Part shown: in pieces, positions 57,538 through 64,000 of the stretch
Position numbering within the stretch: position 1 is the first letter of the stretch
Layout: the number at the start of each line of letters is the position of its first letter
Origin: Pseudomonas viridiflava
GTDB lineage: Bacteria > Pseudomonadota > Gammaproteobacteria > Pseudomonadales > Pseudomonadaceae
Length of the DNA stretch: 64,000 nucleotides
Direction: 5' to 3'
NCBI GenBank assembly: GCA_900596015.1
Contig: UVIF01000012.1
Coordinates: 62,001 to 126,000, forward strand
Program-made: the position numbers and the translations under genes
Notes under the pieces: model-generated
What the model was told of the DNA's origin: nothing
Databases searched by the model: none
What the model saw: the letters and a program-made list of their open reading frames with translations, nothing else

Positions 57538-59013
57538 ATGTTTGGTTCCAACGACGACAAAAAGACCCCGGCCCCGGCCGGTGAAAAGAAAGGCCTGTTC
57601 GGATGGCTGCGCAAGAAGCCGCAGACACCTGTCGCCGAACAGCCGCCAACCCCTGCCGCCCAGGATCTGCCCGCACAAGCCGACGCCGCTGCCGAGGCGA
57701 TCCCGCAGGCTTCCGTCGAGGCCGCAGTGGCGCTCGCACCGGAGCCGGTTCTGGCGCCGCAGGTCGAGCCCGCTGCCGCACCTGCCCAGCCTGCCCCGCA
57801 CGGCCTGGTGCTCCCGGTGCCCGAGGAACCCGTGGCGCTGGTCGAGGACGATGCCCCGCAAACGCCGCCGGTCATCGCTCCGCGGCCGGAAGCGCAGGCC
57901 CCGGTGGCCGTCGAGCCTGTTCCTGTTCCTGTTTCGCCACCAGCTGCTGCAACGCCCAGCGCGCCAGCCCCGGTATCTGCGCCACCGTTGCCAGTGCAAG
58001 TGCCCGTGGCAACCGTCGCTGCGCCCCGTGTCGAAGCACCGGCGCCTGCCGTCGCTGCCGCGCAACCTCCAGGACAGGCCAAGACCGGCTTCTTCGCGCG
58101 CCTCAAGCAGGGCCTGGCCAAGACCAGCGCCAGCCTTGGCGAAGGTATGGCCAGCCTGTTTCTGGGCAACAAGATCATTGACGACGACCTGCTCGAAGAG
58201 CTGGAAACCCGCCTGCTGACCGCCGACGTCGGCGTCGAGGCCACGTCGGTGATCATCCAGAGCCTGACCCGCAGGGTAGCGCGCAAGGAACTGACCGACG
58301 CCGCCGCCTTGTACAAGGCTTTGCAAAGCGAGCTGACCGCCCTGCTGCGGCCGGTCGAGCAGCCATTGGTGATCAAGGCCGAGCACCAGCCATTCGTGAT
58401 TCTGGTGGTGGGCGTCAACGGCGCCGGCAAGACCACCACCATCGGCAAGCTGGCCAAGAAGCTGCAGCTCGAAGGCAAGAAGGTCATGCTGGCAGCGGGT
58501 GACACGTTCCGTGCCGCAGCCGTCGAGCAGTTGCAGGTGTGGGGCGAGCGCAACAATATTCCGGTCATCGCCCAGCACACCGGTGCTGATTCCGCCTCGG
58601 TGATCTTCGACGCCGTGCAAGCCGCCAAGTCGCGCGGCATCGATGTCCTGATCGCCGACACCGCCGGCCGTCTGCACACCAAGGACAACCTGATGGAAGA
58701 GCTGAAGAAGGTCCGTCGGGTGATGGGCAAGCTCGACGAGCAGGCGCCGCACGAAGTCCTGCTGGTGCTCGACGCCGGTACCGGGCAGAACGCGATCAAC
58801 CAGGCCAAGCAGTTCAACCAGACCGTGGCCCTGACCGGCCTGGCGCTGACCAAGCTCGACGGCACCGCCAAGGGCGGGGTGATCTTCGCGCTGGCCAAGC
58901 AGTTCGGCCTGCCCATCCGCTACATCGGCGTGGGCGAGGGCATCGACGACCTGCGTACCTTCGAGGCAGAACCCTTCGTCCAGGCATTGTTCGCCGAGCG
59001 GGAGCCTTCATGA
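57538..59013 (+). CDS. ftsY: Signal recognition particle receptor FtsY
   Basis: 491 aa. Receives ribosome-nascent chain-SRP at the inner membrane. The first about 180 residues are a Pro/Ala/Glu-rich A domain that is poorly conserved. The NG domain has the P-loop GVNGAGKTTTIGKLA, DTFRAAAVEQLQVW, DTAGRLHTKDNLMEEL and TKLDGTAKGG. The stop overlaps the ftsE start (ATGA); first gene of ftsYEX. Confidence 0.97.
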   Translation: MFGSNDDKKTPAPAGEKKGLFGWLRKKPQTPVAEQPPTPAAQDLPAQADAAAEAIPQASVEAAVALAPEPVLAPQVEPAAAPAQPAPHGLVLPVPEEPVALVEDDAPQTPPVIAPRPEAQAPVAVEPVPVPVSPPAAATPSAPAPVSAPPLPVQVPVATVAAPRVEAPAPAVAAAQPPGQAKTGFFARLKQGLAKTSASLGEGMASLFLGNKIIDDDLLEELETRLLTADVGVEATSVIIQSLTRRVARKELTDAAALYKALQSELTALLRPVEQPLVIKAEHQPFVILVVGVNGAGKTTTIGKLAKKLQLEGKKVMLAAGDTFRAAAVEQLQVWGERNNIPVIAQHTGADSASVIFDAVQAAKSRGIDVLIADTAGRLHTKDNLMEELKKVRRVMGKLDEQAPHEVLLVLDAGTGQNAINQAKQFNQTVALTGLALTKLDGTAKGGVIFALAKQFGLPIRYIGVGEGIDDLRTFEAEPFVQALFAEREPS

Positions 59014-59681
59014 TTCGATTCGAACAGGTTGCCAAGCGCTACCCCAACGGCCATGTCGGTCTGCATGAACTGAGCTTCCGGGTGCGGCGTGGCGAATTCC
59101 TGTTCGTTACCGGTCATTCCGGCGCGGGCAAAAGTACCTTGCTGCGCCTGCTGCTGGCGATGGAACGGCCCACCAGCGGCAAGCTGCTGCTGGCCGGCCA
59201 GGATCTGGGGCAGATCACCAATGCGCAGATCCCGTTCCTGCGCCGCCAGATCGGCGTGGTATTCCAGAATCACCAGCTGCTGTTCGACCGTACGGTGTTC
59301 AACAACATCGCCTTGCCGCTGCAGATTCTCGGCTTGAGCAAGCCGGAAATCGCCAAGAAGGTCGATTCGGCGCTCGAGCGCGTGGCATTGGCAGACAAGG
59401 CCGACCTGTACCCCGGCGACTTGTCGACGGGCCAGCAACAGCGCGTGGGCATTGCCCGGGCCATCGTCCATCAGCCAGCCTTGCTGCTCGCCGATGAACC
59501 CACCGGCAACCTCGACCCGCGTCTGGCGGCCGAGATCATGGGGGTCTTCGAAGACATCAACCGGCTAGGCACCAGCGTGCTGATTGCCAGCCACGATCTG
59601 GCGCTGATCGCGCGCATGCGTCACCGCATGCTGACGCTGCAGCGCGGACGCCTGATCGGTGACGGAGAGGCAGGACAATGA
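59010..59681 (+). CDS. ftsE: Cell division ATP-binding protein FtsE
   Basis: 223-aa ABC ATPase that with FtsX controls septal peptidoglycan hydrolases at the divisome. Walker A GHSGAGKST, signature LSTGQQQRVGIAR, Walker B LLLADEPTGNLD. Start and stop overlap ftsY and ftsX by ATGA, giving tight coupling. Confidence 0.97.
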   Translation: MIRFEQVAKRYPNGHVGLHELSFRVRRGEFLFVTGHSGAGKSTLLRLLLAMERPTSGKLLLAGQDLGQITNAQIPFLRRQIGVVFQNHQLLFDRTVFNNIALPLQILGLSKPEIAKKVDSALERVALADKADLYPGDLSTGQQQRVGIARAIVHQPALLLADEPTGNLDPRLAAEIMGVFEDINRLGTSVLIASHDLALIARMRHRMLTLQRGRLIGDGEAGQ

Positions 59682-60709
59682 GTGCGACACGCAGCCCCAA
59701 GGTCGCGGACCGGGTAGCGCCCAAGGGCGGCGAGCCCACACCGCAGAAGCCGAAGAAACGCCAGCGTGACGAAGACGACGGGCCGCCGTTCAGCAGCTTG
59801 CTGCGCGCCTGGGTCGAAAGCCATCGCGCCAGTTGGGTCGACAGCCTGCGCCGTCTGGGCAAGCAGCCGATCGGCAGCTTCTTTACCTGCCTGGTCATGG
59901 CCGTGGCCTTGAGCTTGCCCATGGGCCTGTCTTTGCTGCTCAAGAACGTCGAGCGACTGGGCGGTTCGTGGCAGCGCGCGGCGCAAATCTCCCTGTATCT
60001 GGAACTCGATGCCGGCGAGCGCGAGGGCCAGGCCCTGGTGACGCAGATCAAGGGGCTGTCGGGCGTGGCGCAGGCCGAGTTCATCAGTCGCGAGCAGGCG
60101 CTGGGCGAGTTTCAGCAGCAGTCGGGGCTGGGCGAGGCGCTCAAGGAACTGCCCGAGAACCCCCTGCCCGGCGTAGTGGTGGTCACCCCGCTGGAAATCG
60201 ACAAGGCCGCCCTGGAAACCCTGCGCCAGCAACTCGCCGAACTGCCCAAGGTGCAGCAGGCGCAGCTGGACCTGGTGTGGGTGGAGCGGCTGGCGGCGAT
60301 CCTCAAGCTGGGCGACCGGTTCGTGTTTGGCCTGACCCTGCTGCTGGTTTCGGCGTTGCTGCTGGTGATCGGCAACACCATTCGTCTGCACATCGAGAAC
60401 CGACGCATCGAAATCGAGGTCATCAAACTGGTAGGGGGCACGGACAGCTACGTGCGTCGACCTTTCCTGTACATGGGTGCGCTGTACGGCTTCGGCGCAG
60501 GCATTTTTGCCTGGGGCATCCTGGCATTCGGCCTGGATTGGCTCAACGATGCGGTCACCGGGCTTTCCGGTCTGTACGGCAGCGACTTCGCCTTGGGTGG
60601 GGTTCCCGTCGCCGACGGCTTGTCTCTCTTGCTAGGCGCGGTATTGTTAGGGTATATCGGTGCGTGGATTGCGGTCTGGCGGCACCTGCGCGAACTGGCG
60701 CCGCGTTAG
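59678..60709 (+). CDS. ftsX: Cell division membrane protein FtsX
   Basis: 343 aa. Cytoplasmic basic N terminus of about 70 residues, transmembrane helix 1 (SFFTCLVMAVALSLPMGLSL), a periplasmic domain that recruits the hydrolase activator, then three C-terminal helices of the FtsX/MacB permease fold (RIEIEVIKLVGGTDSYVRRPF between them). Last gene of ftsYEX; rpoH follows with its own promoter region. Confidence 0.95.
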   Translation: MSATRSPKVADRVAPKGGEPTPQKPKKRQRDEDDGPPFSSLLRAWVESHRASWVDSLRRLGKQPIGSFFTCLVMAVALSLPMGLSLLLKNVERLGGSWQRAAQISLYLELDAGEREGQALVTQIKGLSGVAQAEFISREQALGEFQQQSGLGEALKELPENPLPGVVVVTPLEIDKAALETLRQQLAELPKVQQAQLDLVWVERLAAILKLGDRFVFGLTLLLVSALLLVIGNTIRLHIENRRIEIEVIKLVGGTDSYVRRPFLYMGALYGFGAGIFAWGILAFGLDWLNDAVTGLSGLYGSDFALGGVPVADGLSLLLGAVLLGYIGAWIAVWRHLRELAPR

Positions 60710-60746
60710 CCTGCAACAGATATGTGTGCTGTTCGAACGTGTATTC

Positions 60747-60758
60747 AAAGTTAACTTT
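60747..60758. other. 12-bp palindrome in the rpoH upstream region
   Basis: AAAGTTAACTTT is a perfect palindrome about 110 bp before rpoH. A binding site for an unknown dimeric regulator is possible; no function can be assigned. Confidence 0.35.
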
Positions 60759-60786
60759 ATTGTCATTGGCCGTCAAAGCGTCATAG

Positions 60787-60814
60787 GGAACTTGTCTACT
60801 GGTTTCCGGTCAAT
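60787..60814 (+). promoter_or_regulatory. ECF sigma (RpoE/AlgU-type) promoter of rpoH
   Basis: GGAACTT (60787-60793), 16-bp spacer, TCAAT (60810-60814) fits the envelope-stress sigma consensus GGAACTT-N16-TCnnA. Start near 60821, about 44 nt before rpoH. Transcription of rpoH by sigma-E-type factors is established in enteric bacteria and reported in Pseudomonas. Confidence 0.6.
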
Positions 60815-60864
60815 TTTTCGCAGTGCCTGCGGGCACGAGTCATGTGAGTCGGAGGTTTTTTCGT

Positions 60865-61719
60865 ATGACCACTTCTTTGCAACCTGCTTATGCGCTGGTG
60901 CCGGGTGCAAACCTGGAAGCCTATGTGCACACGGTGAACAGCATTCCCTTGCTGACGCCCGAGCAGGAGCGTGAACTGGCCGAGAGTCTCTACTATGAGC
61001 AGGATCTTGGAGCGGCTCGGCAGATGGTGCTCGCTCACCTGCGTTTCGTCGTGCACATTGCGCGCAGCTATTCGGGCTACGGCCTGGCTCAAGCCGACCT
61101 TATCCAGGAAGGCAACGTCGGCCTGATGAAGGCCGTGAAGCGTTTCAACCCGGAAATGGGTGTGCGTCTGGTGTCGTTCGCCGTGCACTGGATCAAGGCT
61201 GAAATCCACGAGTTCATCCTGCGCAACTGGCGCATCGTCAAGGTGGCGACTACCAAGGCGCAGCGCAAGCTGTTCTTCAATCTGCGCAGCCAGAAGAAGC
61301 GTCTGGCCTGGCTGAACAACGAGGAAGTGCACCGCGTGGCCGAAAGCCTGGGTGTGGAGCCGCGTGAAGTCCGCGAGATGGAAAGCCGCCTGACCGGCCA
61401 TGACATGGCCTTCGATCCGGCTGCCGAAGCAGATGACGACAGTGCGTTCCAGTCCCCGGCCAACTACCTGGAAGACCATCGCTACGACCCGGCGCGCCAA
61501 CTGGAAGACGCCGATTGGAGCGACAACTCCAACACCAACCTGCACGAAGCCCTGCAGGTGCTGGACGATCGCAGCCGCGACATTCTTTACCAGCGCTGGC
61601 TGGCCGAGGAAAAGGCGACGCTGCACGAGTTGGCCGAGAAGTACAACGTGTCGGCCGAGCGCATTCGTCAGTTGGAGAAGAGTGCGATGAACAAGCTGAA
61701 GGTCTCCATCGCGGCTTGA
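60865..61719 (+). CDS. rpoH: Heat-shock sigma factor RpoH (sigma-32)
   Basis: 284 aa from ATG 60865, with GGAGG 9 nt upstream. Region 2 ([40 protein letters not shown]), the RpoH box [11 protein letters not shown] and the region 4 HTH ([27 protein letters not shown]) are intact. Normal length. Closed by the terminator at 61761-61787. Confidence 0.97.
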   Translation: MTTSLQPAYALVPGANLEAYVHTVNSIPLLTPEQERELAESLYYEQDLGAARQMVLAHLRFVVHIARSYSGYGLAQADLIQEGNVGLMKAVKRFNPEMGVRLVSFAVHWIKAEIHEFILRNWRIVKVATTKAQRKLFFNLRSQKKRLAWLNNEEVHRVAESLGVEPREVREMESRLTGHDMAFDPAAEADDDSAFQSPANYLEDHRYDPARQLEDADWSDNSNTNLHEALQVLDDRSRDILYQRWLAEEKATLHELAEKYNVSAERIRQLEKSAMNKLKVSIAA

Positions 61720-61760
61720 TGCAATGTGTTCTTGATGCAATGTGTTGATGTGTTGAATTG

Positions 61761-61787
61761 AAAAGCCCCGACTGGTTCGGGGCTTTT
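61761..61787 (+). terminator. Rho-independent terminator after rpoH
   Basis: AAAAGCCCCGA / TCGGGGCTTTT, 5-nt loop, followed by T. The 5' A run could also serve leftward mtgA. Confidence 0.88.
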
Positions 61788-61856
61788 TGTTGCCGGGCAG
61801 AAAGTCTTCACGGGTAGAGGGCTCTCCACCCGCCCGCGCTCCCACACAGACGCGGC

Positions 61857-62579
61857 TTAATCGGCCCAGGGCGCCGGGCGCGGCATGTTGAGGCGCAGAA
61901 GATAGTCATGGCCGCCCAGCTGGCCCATCTGCTGGCGGATCCAGCCCGCGCGGCGAGCCACGTAAGGGCTGGGCCGGCTGGCACTCCAATCGCGCGGGTT
62001 GGGCAGCACGGCGGCCAGCAGGCTGGCTTGCTGGCGGGACAGTTGAGCCGCGCCAACGCCGAAATGATGCCGCGCGGCCGCTTCGGCGCCGAACACGCCG
62101 TCGTCCCATTCCGCGCTGTTGAGGTAGACCTCGAGAATGCGCTGCTTGGACCAGAACATCTCGATCAGACCGGTGAACCACGCCTCCAGGCCTTTGCGCA
62201 ACCAGCTGCGGCCCGACCATAGAAATACGTTCTTCGCCACCTGCTGACTCAGAGTGCTGGCACCGCGCAGCGAGCCACCTTCCTCGTTGTGCGCAAACGC
62301 TGCACGGATGGCAGCGATGTCGAAGCCCCAATGCTCGGCGAAACGTTGATCTTCACCGGCGATCACAGCCACCTTGAGATCGTCGGCAATGTTCGCCCAG
62401 GGTTGCCAGTCGCGCTGCAGGTCGATCGGCTGGCCGTCGATCAGGGATTCGATCTTGCGTTCGGCCATGAGCATGGTGCCCGGCGGTGGAATGAAGCGAA
62501 AGATCACCACCACGGCCACGCTTGCGGCGACGAACCAGAGCAGGGTCTTGCACAGACGGCGGAAGAGGGATTGCAGCAT
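61857..62579 (-). CDS. mtgA: Monofunctional peptidoglycan glycosyltransferase MtgA
   Basis: 240 aa from ATG 62577-62579 (MLQSLFRRLCKTLLWFVAAS). One N-terminal membrane anchor, then a GT51 domain: catalytic Glu in IAGEDQRFAEHWGFD, GASTLSQQVAKN, RKGLEAWFTGLIEMFWSKQRILEVYLN. No transpeptidase domain. An upstream in-frame Met would add 11 residues, but family proteins begin just before the anchor. Confidence 0.93.
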   Translation of the reverse strand: MLQSLFRRLCKTLLWFVAASVAVVVIFRFIPPPGTMLMAERKIESLIDGQPIDLQRDWQPWANIADDLKVAVIAGEDQRFAEHWGFDIAAIRAAFAHNEEGGSLRGASTLSQQVAKNVFLWSGRSWLRKGLEAWFTGLIEMFWSKQRILEVYLNSAEWDDGVFGAEAAARHHFGVGAAQLSRQQASLLAAVLPNPRDWSASRPSPYVARRAGWIRQQMGQLGGHDYLLRLNMPRPAPWAD

Positions 62580-62658
62580 GAAGGGCTTGGCCTGGCCGGG
62601 TGAGCGGGCCATTATACAGACCCTGCGGTGCAACACGGCTTTATGAGGACACACCTGG

Positions 62659-63030
62659 ATGCTGCGTACGTTCATGATGCTGGCTGCGTTCTTCGGCTTT
62701 ACCGGTGTTGCGCTCGGTGCCTTCGCCGCCCACGGTTTGAAGAATCGCCTGAGTGCCGAGTACCTGGCCATTTTCCAGACCGGCGTCAGTTACCAACTTA
62801 TCCACACCCTGGCGTTGTTCGGGGTCGCGCTGCTCAGCGTCCATGTGCCGGGGCGTCTGGTGGGCTGGGCGGGCGCGCTGTTCTGCCTGGGTATCGTGTT
62901 GTTCTCGGGTAGCCTGTATTTGTTGACCCTCACCGGCGTCAGCAAGCTGGGTATCGTTACCCCGTTCGGCGGCCTGGCGTTGCTCGCCGGTTGGCTGTGC
63001 CTGGGCATGATCGCCTGGCGCCTGGGCTGA
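62659..63030 (+). CDS. DUF423 membrane protein (YgdD type)
   Basis: 123 aa, four predicted helices. GVALGAFAAHGLK near the start, YQLIHTLALFGVAL and GIVTPFGGLALLAGW are the DUF423 signature. Function unknown. ATG 62659; divergent from mtgA by 79 bp. Confidence 0.9.
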   Translation: MLRTFMMLAAFFGFTGVALGAFAAHGLKNRLSAEYLAIFQTGVSYQLIHTLALFGVALLSVHVPGRLVGWAGALFCLGIVLFSGSLYLLTLTGVSKLGIVTPFGGLALLAGWLCLGMIAWRLG

Positions 63031-63115
63031 TCGCGCGGGTGGTCGGCTTGGCCTTGGGAATCCTCGGCGATCGGGCTAGAATGGCGACCCCCAAAAAATG
63101 ATGGCTGCCGACCGC

Positions 63116-63316
63116 ATGCGCATTCAATTGAACGGCGACCCTTTCGAACTTCCCGACGGCGAAACCGTTGCCGGGCTGCTGGTCCGTCTCGAGTTGGTCG
63201 GCCGCCGCGTGGCCGTCGAGCTGAACCAGGACATCGTCCCGCGCAGCCAGCACGGCGACACCGTACTGGGCGAGGGTGACCAGATCGAAGTGGTTCACGC
63301 CATCGGCGGCGGCTGA
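63116..63316 (+). CDS. thiS: Thiamine-pathway sulfur carrier ThiS
   Basis: 66-aa beta-grasp protein ending in the required Gly-Gly (HAIGGG), on which the thiocarboxylate forms. Start ATG 63116 (MRIQLNGDPFELPDG); an upstream frame start adds six atypical residues. It precedes thiG by 54 bp, the standard pairing. No TPP riboswitch is seen upstream. Confidence 0.95.
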   Translation: MRIQLNGDPFELPDGETVAGLLVRLELVGRRVAVELNQDIVPRSQHGDTVLGEGDQIEVVHAIGGG

Positions 63317-63370
63317 TCGAGTCGCCGGCACCTTCCACGTTCGTATCTTTACCTCAGCAGAGGAATTCCG

Positions 63371-64000
63371 ATGAGCAATGCTCGCATTGACAAGCCATTC
63401 ACCCTGGCCGGTCGCACCTTCGAGTCGCGCCTTCTGGTCGGCACCGGCAAGTACCGCGACCTCGAGCAGACGCGGCTGGCCATCGAGGCTTCGGGCGCCC
63501 AGATCGTCACGGTCGCCGTGCGCCGCACCAATATCGGCCAGAACCCCGGCGAGCCGAACCTGCTCGACGTGCTGCCGCCGGATCGCTACACCATCCTGCC
63601 CAACACCGCCGGTTGCTACGACGCCGTGGAAGCGGTGCGCACCTGCCGCCTGGCCCGCGAACTGCTCGACGGTCACAACCTGGTCAAGCTGGAAGTGCTG
63701 GCCGACCAGAAGACCCTGTTCCCCAATGTGATCGAAACCCTCAAGGCCGCCGAAGTGCTGGTCAAGGACGGTTTCGACGTGATGGTCTACACCAGCGACG
63801 ATCCGATCATCGCTCGCCAGCTGGCCGAGATCGGCTGCATCGCAGTCATGCCGCTGGCTGGCTTGATCGGCACCGGCCTGGGTATCTGCAACCCGTACAA
63901 CCTGCAGATCATTCTGGAAGAAGCCAAGGTCCCGGTGCTGGTCGATGCCGGCGTGGGTACCGCGTCCGACGCGACCATTGCCATGGAACTGGGCTGTGAA
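63371..64000 (+). CDS. thiG: Thiazole synthase ThiG (cut by window end)
   Basis: First 210 residues from ATG 63371 ([20 protein letters not shown]). Builds the thiazole phosphate of thiamine from deoxyxylulose phosphate, dehydroglycine and ThiS thiocarboxylate. The Schiff-base lysine lies in [16 protein letters not shown], and the barrel block [14 protein letters not shown] followed by [13 protein letters not shown] is present. The usual length is about 265-270, so roughly the last quarter is missing. Confidence 0.96.
   Translation, partial: MSNARIDKPFTLAGRTFESRLLVGTGKYRDLEQTRLAIEASGAQIVTVAVRRTNIGQNPGEPNLLDVLPPDRYTILPNTAGCYDAVEAVRTCRLARELLDGHNLVKLEVLADQKTLFPNVIETLKAAEVLVKDGFDVMVYTSDDPIIARQLAEIGCIAVMPLAGLIGTGLGICNPYNLQIILEEAKVPVLVDAGVGTASDATIAMELGCE

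Noticed and set aside
57306..58916. 500-residue N-terminal extension of the M16 peptidase frame
   Set aside because: It is antisense to ftsY; a signal peptide and normal length follow from the ATG at 57303-57305.
63031..63115. TPP riboswitch before thiS
   Set aside because: The 85-bp gap lacks the thi-box core (CUGAGA...GACCUGA-type) and is too short.

Overview
The window is a stretch of chromosome from a fluorescent Pseudomonas, most likely the P. putida group. This rests on gene content and order (yggX-mutY-asmA, hisB-hisH-DUF2164-hisA-hisF, metF/ahcY with a SAH riboswitch, cadR/cadA, M16 pair-rsmD opposite ftsY-ftsE-ftsX-rpoH, thiS-thiG), on high GC codon use, and on many REP-type palindromes of the 'GGGAGCGGGCTCTGCCCGC' kind. 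No database search was possible; names come from reading motifs and from knowledge of the families.

Layout. 1-9.1 kb: end of an amino-acid ABC transporter operon, gabP behind a sigma-54-type promoter, tRNA-Phe, the yggX-mutY-asmA operon and an OFA-type MFS transporter. 9.2-12.4 kb: histidine genes with a small DUF2164 gene inside. 12.5-25.4 kb: hemolysin III-like protein, rsmE, bioA, an amine oxidase with a Pro/Ala/Lys tail, cytochrome b561-yceI, a RhlE-type helicase, an orphan solute-binding protein and glycosyltransferase, metF and riboswitch-controlled ahcY. 25.7-31.8 kb: thioesterase, a LexA-boxed radical SAM/DNA-metabolism pair, NRDE protein, TauE-type permease, lgt, thyA. 31.8-34.6 kb: two REP arrays enclosing a GNAT gene and a HipB/HipA toxin-antitoxin operon. 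34.6-44.2 kb: cadR/cadA, a DUF3482 GTPase/DUF2868 membrane pair, folA, tcyP, ilvD. 44.5-48.2 kb: an AT-richer island. 48.2-64 kb: rlmI, mutM, ferredoxin, coaD, sulfurtransferase, hydrolase, rsmD, two M16 proteins, ftsYEX, rpoH, mtgA, DUF423, thiS, thiG (cut by the window end).

The most interesting part is the island between ilvD and rlmI. Reading leftward it encodes a 21-residue lysine-rich peptide with a single cysteine, a SagB/McbC-type flavin dehydrogenase, an AurF-type diiron oxygenase with all seven expected metal ligands, and a drug-exporter-like MFS protein. The genes are packed with overlapping starts and stops, each of the first two has its own Shine-Dalgarno, a hairpin separates peptide from enzymes, and an inverted repeat sits at the predicted transcription start. 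No YcaO, radical SAM or lanthionine enzyme is present. I infer a small ribosomally made, oxidatively modified peptide product of a type I do not recognise.

A second good candidate is the LexA-boxed radical SAM/TIGR03915-like pair (26.2-28.3 kb), which looks like an SOS-induced DNA repair or modification system of unknown chemistry. DNA repair is a recurring theme (mutY, mutM, this pair), as is one-carbon/SAM metabolism (metF, ahcY, thyA, folA), but these genes are scattered over separate transcription units and do not form one system.
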